DNA of 64,000 nucleotides, from contig NZ_CP121464.1 of the NCBI RefSeq assembly GCF_029690045.1, positions 2,790,001 to 2,854,000 of the forward strand. Reading direction: 5' to 3'. This DNA is from Janthinobacterium rivuli (GTDB lineage: Bacteria > Pseudomonadota > Gammaproteobacteria > Burkholderiales > Burkholderiaceae_D). The position numbers were made by a program, and so were the translations under genes. The notes beneath the pieces were generated by a model, which searched no databases, had not been told where the DNA came from, and saw only the letters and a program-made list of their open reading frames with translations. This document shows, in pieces, positions 25,177 through 33,386 of the stretch. The stretch's first letter is position 1. The number at the start of each line of letters is the position of its first letter.

Positions 25177-26811
25177 TTAAACGTCGATGGCCTTGTCCGA
25201 CTGCATGCGCTTGCGCAGTTCGAACTTCTGGATCTTGCCCGTCGACGTGCGGGGCAGGGGACCGAAATAAATGGCTTTCGGTACCTTGAAACCGGCCAGG
25301 TTGTTCTTGCAAAAGGCGATCAATTCCGCTTCCGTCACCGTGCCGCCCTCGCGCAGTTCGACGAACGCGCACGGCGTCTCGCCCCATTTTTCGTCCGGCT
25401 GGGCGATGACGGCGGCGGCCAGTACTTGCGGGTGGTGGTACAAGGCGTCTTCCACTTCCACGCTGGAAATGTTTTCTCCACCGGAAATGATGATATCCTT
25501 GCTGCGGTCCTTCAGCTTGATATAGCCATCCGGATACATGACGCCGAGGTCGCCCGTGTGGAACCAGCCGCCCGCGAACGCTTCCTGCGTCGCCTTTTCA
25601 TTCTTCAGATAACCCTTCATGCAGATGTTGCCACGGAACATGATCTCGCCGATCTGTTCGCCGTCGGCCGCCACGGGCTGCATGGTGTCCGGGTCGATCA
25701 CGGCCACGGCGCTTTGCAAGTGGTAGCGCACGCCTTGGCGCGATTTCAATACGGCCCGCTCTTCCTGCGACAGCGCCGCCCACTCGTCCTGCTCGGCGCA
25801 GATGGCGGCCGGGCCATACACTTCCGTCAAGCCATACGAGTGGATCAAGTCGAAACCCATGGCTTCGATCTTCGCCACCATGGCCGCCGGCGGCGGCGCG
25901 CCGGCCACCATGCCGCGCACGGTCCAGTCGATTCCTTCGCGCCAGTTGGCGGGCGCATTGGCCAGGGCCGCATGCACGATGGGGGCGGCGCAATAGTGGG
26001 TGATGCGCAATTCGCGCATCAGGTCGAACACGAGCTTTGGCTCGAACTTGCGCAGGCACACGTTGACGCCGGCGCGCGCGGCCACGGTCCACGGGAAACA
26101 CCAGCCGTTGCAGTGGAACATGGGCAATGTCCATAAATACACGGCATGCTTGGGCATGTCCCACTCCAGTATGTTCGACAGGGCATTGAGGGCCGCGCCG
26201 CGGTGGTGGTAGACGACGCCTTTCGGATCGCCCGTGGTGCCGGACGTGTAGTTCAATGCGATGGCATCCCACTCGTCCGCTGGCGGTTGCCAGTCGTAAT
26301 CGGGGTCGCCGCTGGCCAGCAAGGCTTCGTAGTCGAGCTCGGCAAATGCGTCCACTTCCGGTCCCAGCACGTCGTTGACCTGGATCACGCGCAAGCCGGG
26401 AATCTGCGCCGCCATCTGGCGCGCCAGTTCGGCAAATTCCGTGTCGGCCAGCAAGACTTTCGCCTGGCCATGGCGCAGCATGAAGGTCAGCGAAGCCAGG
26501 TCGAGGCGGATATTCAGGGCGTTGAGGACGGCGCCCGCCATCGGGACGCCAAAGCTCGCTTCCACCATGGCGGGGGTGTTCGGCAGCATCACGGCCACCG
26601 TATCGCCCGTGCCCACGCCCAGCTTAATCAAGCCTGAGGCGAGGCGGCGCGTGCGCGCATACGTTTCGCCCCACGTCTGGCGCAAGGCGCCATGTGCAAT
26701 TGCCAGGCGATTGCCATATACTGCGGCTGCCCTGGCGATATAGTCGAGCGGGGTGAGGGCGGCGTAGTTGGCGCTGTTTTTGCCGAGGCCGGTGTTGAAA
26801 TCAGCTGTCAT
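25177..26811 (-). CDS. Acyl-CoA synthetase (AMP-binding, medium/long-chain type)
   Basis: The enzyme activates a carboxylic acid to acyl-CoA through an acyl-adenylate. The 544 residues hold the ATP/AMP signature NYTSGTTGDPKGVVYHHRG near 185, PMFHCNGWCFPW, YGLTEVYGPA, GWFHTGDLGVMYPDGYIKLKDRSKDIIISGGENI near 415 and the catalytic-Lys motif PRTSTGKIQKFELRKRM at the end. It belongs with the acyl-CoA synthetases close to methylmercaptopropionate-CoA ligase; the natural substrate is not deducible. AGGAGA precedes the ATG. It is divergent from a Crp/Fnr-type regulator with a palindrome between. Confidence 0.92.
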   Translation of the reverse strand: MTADFNTGLGKNSANYAALTPLDYIARAAAVYGNRLAIAHGALRQTWGETYARTRRLASGLIKLGVGTGDTVAVMLPNTPAMVEASFGVPMAGAVLNALNIRLDLASLTFMLRHGQAKVLLADTEFAELARQMAAQIPGLRVIQVNDVLGPEVDAFAELDYEALLASGDPDYDWQPPADEWDAIALNYTSGTTGDPKGVVYHHRGAALNALSNILEWDMPKHAVYLWTLPMFHCNGWCFPWTVAARAGVNVCLRKFEPKLVFDLMRELRITHYCAAPIVHAALANAPANWREGIDWTVRGMVAGAPPPAAMVAKIEAMGFDLIHSYGLTEVYGPAAICAEQDEWAALSQEERAVLKSRQGVRYHLQSAVAVIDPDTMQPVAADGEQIGEIMFRGNICMKGYLKNEKATQEAFAGGWFHTGDLGVMYPDGYIKLKDRSKDIIISGGENISSVEVEDALYHHPQVLAAAVIAQPDEKWGETPCAFVELREGGTVTEAELIAFCKNNLAGFKVPKAIYFGPLPRTSTGKIQKFELRKRMQSDKAIDV

Positions 26812-26893
26812 GCTTGTCTCCTGGTAAAAGAATCTTGTAGCTCCCTGTTTCGGGATTGATACCGGTTAGCATAGCACCGGTGCTGGAAAATCA

Positions 26894-26911
26894 CTGTCAT
26901 CTTAGTGACAG
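26894..26911. promoter_or_regulatory. Palindrome CTGTCA-N6-TGACAG, probable Crp/Fnr-family operator
   Basis: A perfect 6-bp inverted repeat with a 6-bp spacer lies between the acyl-CoA synthetase and the Crp/Fnr-type gene. The core TGTCA-N6-TGACA has the same layout as the CRP site TGTGA-N6-TCACA, with one changed base per half. It lies 26 bases upstream of the regulator's ATG, so autoregulation and control of the divergent gene are likely. Confidence 0.55.
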
Positions 26912-26936
26912 CTGACGTGTGAAATTGAAGGATGGA

Positions 26937-27638
26937 ATGGACAGCAACGATAGTGTAGAACGTACGATGCCGGAATTCGACAGCCACGACTGGTTCACGG
27001 CCCTCGATACCCGGCATCAGACCCTGTTGCGCGCCGGCAGCGTGCTCCGGCATGTCGAGGCGGGCGCCTTCATCACGCGGCGCGGCGAACCGTCGGCGCA
27101 CTGGATAGGCGTGCACACGGGCTTGATCAAGCTGGCCGTCTACAACGCCGATGGGCGCGGCGCCACGTTTTCCGGCGTGCCGGCGGGCGGCTGGTGCGGC
27201 GAGGGCAGCGTGCTCAAGCGCGAACTGCGCCGCTACGACGTGGTGGCCGTGCGCGCATCGGGCATCCTCCTCGTGCCGGTGGACCTGTTTCACCTGCTGC
27301 TGGCCGAAAGCCTTTCCTTTAACGCCTTCGTCATCCGCCAGCTGAACGAACGCATGGGCCAGTTCATCGCCACCATCCAGAACCAGCGCCTGCTGGCCGT
27401 CGACGCGCAAGTGGCGCAAGCGATCGCGCAACTGTTCCACCCCATGTTATATCCGCGCACTTCCAGCGTGCTTGAGCTGTCGCAGGAAGAAATCGGCTTG
27501 CTGACCGGCATTTCGCGCCAGCGCGTGAACCAGGCACTGGGCCACTTGGCCGCATTAAACCTCATCAGCATCGCCTACCAATCGATCCGCGTCGTCGACC
27601 TCGACGGCTTGCGCCGTTATGGCGTAGCGTCGCTGTGA
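26937..27638 (+). CDS. Crp/Fnr family transcriptional regulator
   Basis: The 233-residue protein has an N-terminal cyclic-nucleotide-binding-type beta-barrel (about 15-130), a dimerisation helix (NAFVIRQLNERMGQFIATIQNQRLL) and a C-terminal winged helix with LSQEEIGLLTGISRQRVNQALGHLAALNLI. No N-terminal FNR-type cysteine cluster is present. The recognition helix SRQRVNQ differs from that of CRP (SRETVGR). The ATG at 26937 has AAGGA 5 bases upstream; a GTG 18 bases earlier is less likely. It is divergent from the acyl-CoA synthetase. Confidence 0.88.
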   Translation: MDSNDSVERTMPEFDSHDWFTALDTRHQTLLRAGSVLRHVEAGAFITRRGEPSAHWIGVHTGLIKLAVYNADGRGATFSGVPAGGWCGEGSVLKRELRRYDVVAVRASGILLVPVDLFHLLLAESLSFNAFVIRQLNERMGQFIATIQNQRLLAVDAQVAQAIAQLFHPMLYPRTSSVLELSQEEIGLLTGISRQRVNQALGHLAALNLISIAYQSIRVVDLDGLRRYGVASL

Positions 27639-27700
27639 TGACAGACTGCTTGCGCGATGTATGGCATGCTGGCGGCTCGTTCACCATATTGACCTGACGC

Positions 27701-28294
27701 ATGGCCCTCGTTTCCGATCATCCCTTGCACCTGCTGGGCTTGCGCTTTCCGCTGCGGCTGCGCGTCACCGTGCGCCAGGGTTTTGTCACTTTGCACAATG
27801 AAATCACCACCAAGAAACTGGCCAGCGGCGACAGTTTCGTCGTGCCCGCCTTCTTGCGCTTCGCCTGCGACGTGATGCCGGGGCGGGGCAAGCCGGCCGT
27901 GTTCACCCTGGCGCTGGAAGACGATGAACCCGATGGCGGCCACGGCGGCGGCAAGCGCTGGAGCCAGGCGCTGGCGCAGCATATCTTTGATACGCCGCAA
28001 GGCAAGTGGACGGCGGCGCGCCTGGCGACCCTGTGGCAAGTGACGCCGCACAAGGCCCGGGCGCGCCTGTTTTCCGAGGGTGAGGCATTATTGAGCCTGG
28101 TGCGCGAGCAGCGCCTGGCGCACGCGCTGCACACGGCGGCGCAAGCGGACGCCGATGGCGAACAGGGCGAGCGCGACCTGGCACAAGTGGCGGCCGGCTC
28201 CGGCTTTGCCTCGATCCCCGCGTTTTGCGACGCTTGCGTGGACGTGGCCGGCGTGCGCCCGAGCCTGTTCCTGCGCGGGCCGGCGCCCGGATAG
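27701..28294 (+). CDS. AraC-type helix-turn-helix protein
   Basis: The 197-residue protein has a small N-terminal beta-rich sensor-like domain (about 1-80) and a C-terminal double helix-turn-helix of AraC type: WTAARLATLWQVTPHKARARLFSEGEALLSLVREQRLAHALH followed by DLAQVAAGSGFASIPAFCDACVDVAGVRPSLF. The domain layout is short for the family. The ligand and targets are unknown. It lies 62 bases after the Crp/Fnr-type gene and 24 bases before the copper-related genes. Confidence 0.8.
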   Translation: MALVSDHPLHLLGLRFPLRLRVTVRQGFVTLHNEITTKKLASGDSFVVPAFLRFACDVMPGRGKPAVFTLALEDDEPDGGHGGGKRWSQALAQHIFDTPQGKWTAARLATLWQVTPHKARARLFSEGEALLSLVREQRLAHALHTAAQADADGEQGERDLAQVAAGSGFASIPAFCDACVDVAGVRPSLFLRGPAPG

Positions 28295-28318
28295 CCAGAC
28301 TCCGTTATAATCGGGGCC

Positions 28319-28717
28319 ATGGGATCATTATTGAAGCGCAAACAGTGGCATATGTGGTTCGCCTGCCTGGCGATACTGCTCAATGCGCTGTCGCCATCCC
28401 TGTCGTATGCCTTTGCTTCGCTGCACGCGAACGCGAACAATGCCGCCGTCGACATCTGCTCGGCCAGCGGCGCCGTCTATACGCAGGCGGACCTGGCGCC
28501 AGCCGCCACATCCACCACCGGTTCCGTGCTGCACCACATCGAGCATTGCCCATTCTGCATGAGCCATGCGGGCAGCGTGGGTTTGCCGCCGTCGTCAGCA
28601 TCGCCGCTGCCCGTCATTACGGGCCACGACCTGTATCCGCCCCTGTTTTACCAGGCGCCGCAGGCCCCGTTCGCGTGGCTGGCCGCCAGCCCGCGCGGTC
28701 CCCCTTCAGCTGCCTGA
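28319..28717 (+). CDS. DUF2946 family protein, copper-associated
   Basis: The 132-residue protein has an N-terminal signal-type helix (WFACLAILLNALSPSLSYAFA), a central HHIEHCPFCMSHAG segment with two Cys and several His, and a proline-rich tail. This is the DUF2946 pattern. The HCPFC..H motif and its position before SCO1 and PCuAC genes suggest periplasmic copper binding. A TATAAT at 28306-28311 lies only 7 bases before the ATG, so the message may be leaderless or may start translation at the second Met (28352). Confidence 0.8.
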   Translation: MGSLLKRKQWHMWFACLAILLNALSPSLSYAFASLHANANNAAVDICSASGAVYTQADLAPAATSTTGSVLHHIEHCPFCMSHAGSVGLPPSSASPLPVITGHDLYPPLFYQAPQAPFAWLAASPRGPPSAA

Positions 28718-28778
28718 ACACCCAGTCACGCCTTCCACGTCTTAACCGTATCCACTACGCCCCTCGGGCCAGAATGCC

Positions 28779-29375
28779 ATGAAACGTCGTCTTTTCCTTC
28801 TCGCCGGTACGGCGGGATTGCTTACGCTTGCCGCTTGCGAACCAGCGCCGAAACCCCATTACAACGGCCTCGACCTGACGGGAGGCGATTACAAGCCCGA
28901 CTTCAAGTTGAGCGGCCCCGACGGCAAGGTCTACACCCTGGCCGATTTCAAGGGCAAATATGTGATGGTCTTCTTTGGATTCACGCAATGCCCGGACGTG
29001 TGCCCGACAGCCCTGTCGCGCGCGCTGGAAATCCGCCAGAAACTGGGCGCCGATGGCGATAAATTGCAGGTAATCTTCATCAGCATCGACCCCGAGCGCG
29101 ACACACCCGAGTTGCTGGGCGAATACATGCGCGCCTTCGACCCCAGCTTCCTCGGCTTGCGCACGGACCCGAAGAACACGGCGCAGACGGCCTTCAATTA
29201 CAAGGTCTTCTACCGCAGAGTGCCGAGCGGCAGCTCGTACACGATGGATCACACGGCCATCAGCTATGTGCTCGATGCCGAGGGACGCATGCGCCTGGGC
29301 TTGAAGCACCAGTTGACGGGCGACGAGTGCGTGCAGGATATCAAGACCCTGATGAAATCGAAATACACCTTATAA
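28779..29375 (+). CDS. SCO1/SenC family copper chaperone for cytochrome oxidase
   Basis: SCO proteins deliver copper to, or keep reduced, the CuA site of cytochrome c oxidase. The 198-residue protein has a lipoprotein signal with lipobox LAAC (Cys near residue 20) and a thioredoxin fold with the copper-binding CPDVC near residue 70 and the distal His in MDHTAISYVLD near residue 155. It lies between DUF2946 and PCuAC genes on the same strand, a common copper-delivery set. Confidence 0.93.
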   Translation: MKRRLFLLAGTAGLLTLAACEPAPKPHYNGLDLTGGDYKPDFKLSGPDGKVYTLADFKGKYVMVFFGFTQCPDVCPTALSRALEIRQKLGADGDKLQVIFISIDPERDTPELLGEYMRAFDPSFLGLRTDPKNTAQTAFNYKVFYRRVPSGSSYTMDHTAISYVLDAEGRMRLGLKHQLTGDECVQDIKTLMKSKYTL

Positions 29376-29394
29376 CCATACCGAGGAAATAATC

Positions 29395-29865
29395 ATGACC
29401 CATTTGAAAACCCTGCTGGCCACGGCCCTGACCGTGCTGTCCTTCTCCGCCATCGCACAAACCAGCGTGCAGATTTCCGACCCGTGGGTGCGCGCCACCG
29501 TGCCGCAGCAAAAAGCCACGGGTGCCTTCATGCAGATCACGGCGCCGAAAGCCATGCGCCTGCTGGAAGTGCGTTCTCCCGTGGCCGGCGTGGCGGAAAT
29601 CCATGAAATGAGCATGACGGACAATATGATGCGCATGCGCCAGGTCAAGGAAATCGCCTTGCCAGCCGGCAAAGCCGTCGAGCTGAAGCCGGGCGGCTAC
29701 CACGTGATGCTGCTGGACCTGAAAGGGCAGGTGAAGGCGGGCGACAAGATCCCGCTGACCCTCGTCGTTGAAGGCGAGGACAAGCACCGTGTAACCATCG
29801 AAGTCAATGCCGTGGCCCGTCCGCTGGGCGCCACTTCGGCCCCGATGCCTGCCATGAAGCACTGA
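29395..29865 (+). CDS. Periplasmic copper chaperone PCu(A)C
   Basis: PCuAC binds Cu(I) and passes it to the CuA or CuB sites of terminal oxidases, often with SCO. The 156-residue protein has a signal peptide (to about residue 20, SFSAIAQ) and the copper-binding H(M)x10Mx21HxM type motif: HEMSMTDNMMRMRQV followed by GGYHVMLLDL. A His/Met-rich tail (PMPAMKH) is extra. It follows SCO1 after 19 bases with GAGGAA upstream, and a terminator closes the group. Confidence 0.92.
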   Translation: MTHLKTLLATALTVLSFSAIAQTSVQISDPWVRATVPQQKATGAFMQITAPKAMRLLEVRSPVAGVAEIHEMSMTDNMMRMRQVKEIALPAGKAVELKPGGYHVMLLDLKGQVKAGDKIPLTLVVEGEDKHRVTIEVNAVARPLGATSAPMPAMKH

Positions 29866-29884
29866 TCGCCATCATTCTGGCCAG

Positions 29885-29908
29885 AAGCCCGGTTCGCCGG
29901 GCTTTTTT
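29885..29908 (+). terminator. Rho-independent terminator after the copper genes
   Basis: AAGCCCGG (29885-29892), a TTCG tetraloop and CCGGGCTT (29897-29904) form an 8-bp stem running into T residues to 29908. Confidence 0.9.
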
Positions 29909-29923
29909 GCGCCCGCCTGAAAG

Positions 29924-29972
29924 TTAAACGGTTGTTTGATATAATTCCGCACAATATTAAACATCTGTTTAA
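29924..29972 (+). promoter_or_regulatory. Two TTAAAC-N4-GTTTRA operators flanking a TATAAT box
   Basis: TTAAAC-N4-GTTTGA lies at 29924-29939 and TTAAAC-N4-GTTTAA at 29957-29972. Their centres are 33 bp apart, about three helical turns. A TATAAT-type -10 lies between them at 29940-29945. They precede the TetR gene by 15 bases, so they are probably its autoregulatory operators. Confidence 0.65.
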
Positions 29973-29986
29973 ATAATGGGAATGGC

Positions 29987-30661
29987 ATGACGCAAGACAA
30001 GGGAAACGAAAGAGAAAGCGAACCGGCGCGCGCGCGCATCCTGCAGGCGGCGGTCCAGCTGTTTGCCGATGAGGGCTACAAGCTCGCGTCCGTGCGCAGG
30101 ATCTGCGAGGCGGCCCACGTCAACGTGGCGATGGTCAATTACTATTTTCATGGCAAGGAAGAGCTGTACCTGGCCGCTTTTGATTATGCGCGCGAGCTGG
30201 CGCAGGCCTCGGCTGCGGACGTGGCCGCCGCCAGCGCGCAGGCGCAGCTGCCGCCCGTGGAACAGTTGCGCCTGGCCATAGAAGCGCTCGTCTCCGACAT
30301 GCTGCGCTCCGGTTCCGCGTCCCTGTTCAGCCGCCTGGTGGCGCGCGAACTGATCGAGCCGACGGCCGCCATCCACAAGCTGGCCGAGCGCAATGTGCGC
30401 CCGCAGCATGCGCTGTTCACTCGCTTGATCCGTGGCGTGGTGGGGCCGGCCATGCCCGCCGATGTGGTGCAGAAATGCGTGTTCAGCGTGATTGGCCAGG
30501 TGGTGTTCTATGCCCGTTCGCGCATCGTGCATGAACTGGTGGTGCCGGAAATCACCTATGACGAGGCGGGTATCGCCGATATCGCCCGGCACATTGCCGC
30601 CTTCTCGCTGGCGGCCCTCGACGGCTTGCGCCGCCAGCATGTTGCGCAGGAGCTTGCATGA
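29987..30661 (+). CDS. TetR family transcriptional regulator
   Basis: The 224-residue protein has the TetR DNA-binding domain near residues 15-60 (ILQAAVQLFADEGYKLASVRRICEAAHVNVAMVNYYFHGKEELY). The C-terminal ligand domain resembles the DUF1956/CerR branch. It overlaps the following transporter gene by 4 bases (ATGA). Two matching palindromes cover its promoter, so it probably represses its own operon and responds to the exported compound. Confidence 0.92.
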   Translation: MTQDKGNERESEPARARILQAAVQLFADEGYKLASVRRICEAAHVNVAMVNYYFHGKEELYLAAFDYARELAQASAADVAAASAQAQLPPVEQLRLAIEALVSDMLRSGSASLFSRLVARELIEPTAAIHKLAERNVRPQHALFTRLIRGVVGPAMPADVVQKCVFSVIGQVVFYARSRIVHELVVPEITYDEAGIADIARHIAAFSLAALDGLRRQHVAQELA

Positions 30662-31866
30662 AGGCCCGCAACCTGACCCTGGTGCTGGCCGGGCTGGCCA
30701 TGCTGGGCCCGTTCGCCACCGATACCTTCTTGCCGTCGTTTCCCGCAATCGGCACGCATTTCGATGTCAGCAGCGTGCTGGTGCAGCAGACCCTGAGCGT
30801 CTACCTGGCCGCCTATGCCTTCATGACCTTGTTTTATGGCACCTTGTCCGACTCGTTCGGCCGCCGTCCCGTGATTCTCGCTTCGCTGCTGCTCTTTGCC
30901 GTCGGCTCCATCGGCGCCGCGTTCGCGCCCAGCTTTGGCTGGCTGCTGTTCTTCCGCGGCATGCAAGGCGCCTCGGCGGGGGCGGGCAGGGTCATCGGCC
31001 AAGCCATCGTGCGCGACAGCTTGTCGGGCGCGGCCGCGCAAAAGATGCTGGCCAATATCATGATGGTGTTCGGCATCGCGCCAGCCATCGCGCCCATCAT
31101 CGGCGGCTGGCTGCACGTGGCCTACGGCTGGCAGTCGACGTTTGTGTTCACCTTTGCCGTCACGGTGCTGCTGGCGCTGGCCTGCCTGAAAGGCTTGCCG
31201 GAAAGTTTGGCAGTCGAGCAGCGCCAGCCTTTCCACCCAGGCAATATCGCGCGCAATTACTGGCTGGCCTTGCGCCACCGGGCGTTCCTGCTGCGTTCGC
31301 TGGCCGTGGCCTTCGCCTTTGGCGGCTTCGCCCTGTACATCGCGTCCGCCCCGCATTTTATTCTGGAACTGCTGCATCTGCCGGAAACGGCCTTCGGCTG
31401 GATGTTCATCCCCATGGTGGCCGGCCTGGTGGGCGGCTCGGCGCTGTCGGGCAAGCTGGCGCATGCCGTGAAAAGCGCCGTGCTGGTGCGCTGGGGCTTG
31501 CTGGCCATGGCGGCCACGGGTGCGCTCAATATTGCATACAACCACTGGTTTGCGGCCAGCATCCCGTTCGCCGTCGTGCCCGTGATGCTGTACGCGTTCG
31601 GCATGTCGCTGGCTTTGCCGGGCATGACCATGTCGACGCTTGACATTTTCCCGCAGATGCGGGGCCTGGCCGCGTCCCTGCAAAACTTCGTGCAAATGCT
31701 GGTGTTTGCGCTGGTGTCCGGTTTTGTCGCACCGTTGCTGTTCGACAGTGCGTTCAAGCTGGCACTGGGACAGGCTTCGGCCGTGGTGCTGGCCGCCGCG
31801 TTCTGGTGGCTGGGCAGCCGCCAGGAGGCGGAACAGGGTGCGATGGGCGTTGCCAAAACGGCATGA
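30658..31866 (+). CDS. Bcr/CflA-type MFS efflux transporter
   Basis: The 402-residue protein has 12 hydrophobic segments. The motifs PFATDTFLPSFPAI in helix 1, VYLAAYAFMTLFYGTLSDSFGRRPVI (motif A) and FRGMQGASAGAGRVIGQAIVRD (motif C region) are typical of the Bcr/CflA drug exporters. It is translationally coupled to the TetR gene, so substrate-induced efflux is likely. The substrate is unknown. Confidence 0.9.
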   Translation: MKARNLTLVLAGLAMLGPFATDTFLPSFPAIGTHFDVSSVLVQQTLSVYLAAYAFMTLFYGTLSDSFGRRPVILASLLLFAVGSIGAAFAPSFGWLLFFRGMQGASAGAGRVIGQAIVRDSLSGAAAQKMLANIMMVFGIAPAIAPIIGGWLHVAYGWQSTFVFTFAVTVLLALACLKGLPESLAVEQRQPFHPGNIARNYWLALRHRAFLLRSLAVAFAFGGFALYIASAPHFILELLHLPETAFGWMFIPMVAGLVGGSALSGKLAHAVKSAVLVRWGLLAMAATGALNIAYNHWFAASIPFAVVPVMLYAFGMSLALPGMTMSTLDIFPQMRGLAASLQNFVQMLVFALVSGFVAPLLFDSAFKLALGQASAVVLAAAFWWLGSRQEAEQGAMGVAKTA

Positions 31867-31916
31867 GCGAAGTTTGGAAAGGTAGGCATGCTTCCTGCTT
31901 TGTTACACTGTGACAA

Positions 31917-31936
31917 TCAGACCCGCGCGGGTCTAA
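31917..31936. repeat. Short palindrome related to the 12-bp-arm repeat
   Basis: TCAGACCC-GCGC-GGGTCTAA closely resembles the core of the repeats at 42079 and 48177. It lies in the leader of the DUF3422 gene. Confidence 0.55.
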
Positions 31937-31965
31937 GCAGTTTTGCAACTTTACCTTTGGCTATC

Positions 31966-33312
31966 ATGCACTTGATTAACTCCAGTTTGAACCACGCCTT
32001 GCGCGTGCCGCTGGCTGCGGAAATCCACTCGCGGCCGTTTTTGCAGCTCGACGCCCCCGAGCTGATCACCCATCTGGCCGTGTATAAAGATGACAGTGTG
32101 GCGTCCGGTGCGTCGAATATGGCGGCCCAGCACGCCACCCTGGCGGCCCTGTGCACGCATTTCGGCGTCACGCCGCCCGCCGCCGAAGCCAAGTATTTTT
32201 ATTATGACTTTGGCCGCTTCCGCCTGAAATGGGAATGCCACACGGAATTTGCCACGTTTACCTTCGCCGAGCATCCTGGTGCCGCCTTGCCTCTGGAGCA
32301 GGCGTTCGAGCGCATGCCCCTGGAACAGTTGCCGCAGCAGTGGCTGGTGGGCTTGAAGGGCAAGCTGATGGTGGCGGCCCACGTGGTGCTGGAGCAGGCG
32401 ACGGAACCGGCCGAAATCTTCATGCAGGGCTTGTCGCGCGTGTTCGAGGGCAATACCCTGGCCGGCAGCAAGGTGCTGCAGGGCGGCGAATTGTGGACGG
32501 ATTTCACGATCCAGTCCGACGGCTTCAGCCGTTTCGTCATCCGCGACGCGGGCATGCGCTCGCAGCAGTCGGGCCGTTTGGTGCAGCGCGTGCTGGAAAT
32601 CGAAACCTACCGCATGATGGCCTTGCTGGGCTTGCCTTACGCCATGCAGGCGGCGCCATCGTTGAACGCCATCGAAAACGAACTGGCCACCCTGGCCGCC
32701 GCCATGGTCGATACGGACGACGCGCCAGGCCTGGCCAAGAGCGACGACGGTGTCTCCGAGCAAGCCTTGCTCGACCGCATCACGCGACTGGCGGCCCGCA
32801 TTGAAAAGCTGTCGCTCGACAATAGCTACCGTTTTTCCGCTTCGAAAGCCTACATGGGCCTCGTGAAAGCGCGCATCGACGAGTTGCGCGAGGTGCGTAT
32901 CGAAGGCATCCCGACGGTTGAGGAATTCATGGATCGCCGCCTGACACCGGCCATGAATACGTGCGAAGCGATGGCCAGCCGGCAGGAAGCGATGGCGCAG
33001 CGTATTGCCAACACGAATGACTTGCTGCGCACGCGCGTGGGCATCGTGCAGGAATTGCAAAACCGGCAAATCCTGCAATCGATGAACGCCCGCGCCGCGC
33101 AGCAGCTGCAACTGCAGCAGGCGGTGGAAGGCTTGTCGGTTGCCGCCATTTCCTATTACGTGATCGGGCTGTTCAGCTACACGGGCAAGGCGGCCAAGGT
33201 GATGGGCTTGCCCGTGAATCCGGAAATCCTCGTCGGCGCCCTGGTGCCATTCGTGGCAGCCGCCGTGTGGCTGGGCCTGCGCCGCATGCACCACAAGCTG
33301 CACACGAACTGA
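31966..33312 (+). CDS. DUF3422 family protein
   Basis: The 448-residue protein matches DUF3422, with LNHALRVPLAAEIHSRPFLQLDAPE near the start, YYDFGRFRLKWECHTEFATFTF in the middle, and a C-terminal pair of hydrophobic segments (AAISYYVIGLFSYTGKAAK and VGALVPFVAAAVWLGLRRMH). A helical stretch precedes them (residues about 300-390). It is probably an inner-membrane protein with a large cytoplasmic part; its function is unknown. The start at 31966 is chosen from the conserved opening; an in-frame ATG at 31888 with GGAAAGG upstream is a real alternative and would place the palindrome inside the gene. Confidence 0.85.
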   Translation: MHLINSSLNHALRVPLAAEIHSRPFLQLDAPELITHLAVYKDDSVASGASNMAAQHATLAALCTHFGVTPPAAEAKYFYYDFGRFRLKWECHTEFATFTFAEHPGAALPLEQAFERMPLEQLPQQWLVGLKGKLMVAAHVVLEQATEPAEIFMQGLSRVFEGNTLAGSKVLQGGELWTDFTIQSDGFSRFVIRDAGMRSQQSGRLVQRVLEIETYRMMALLGLPYAMQAAPSLNAIENELATLAAAMVDTDDAPGLAKSDDGVSEQALLDRITRLAARIEKLSLDNSYRFSASKAYMGLVKARIDELREVRIEGIPTVEEFMDRRLTPAMNTCEAMASRQEAMAQRIANTNDLLRTRVGIVQELQNRQILQSMNARAAQQLQLQQAVEGLSVAAISYYVIGLFSYTGKAAKVMGLPVNPEILVGALVPFVAAAVWLGLRRMHHKLHTN

Positions 33313-33344
33313 ACAGGACGACGCTGCGCTGTCATTTTTGCTAT

Positions 33345-33378
33345 CTTTCAACATTCGACCGTCAGGTATTGTTGAAAG
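33345..33378 (+). promoter_or_regulatory. Hairpin covering the ribosome site of the first LRR-like gene
   Basis: CTTTCAACA (33345-33353) is perfectly complementary to TGTTGAAAG (33370-33378), leaving a 16-nt loop. The right arm includes most of the Shine-Dalgarno sequence GAAAGGA (33374-33380) of the gene starting at 33387. Folding would hide that site from the ribosome. Confidence 0.5.
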
Positions 33379-33386
33379 GATGCAGA

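Noticed and set aside
33345-33378. Reading the hairpin before the LRR-like gene as a terminator of the DUF3422 gene
   Set aside because: There is no T-run after the stem, and the right arm contains the ribosome site of the next gene.
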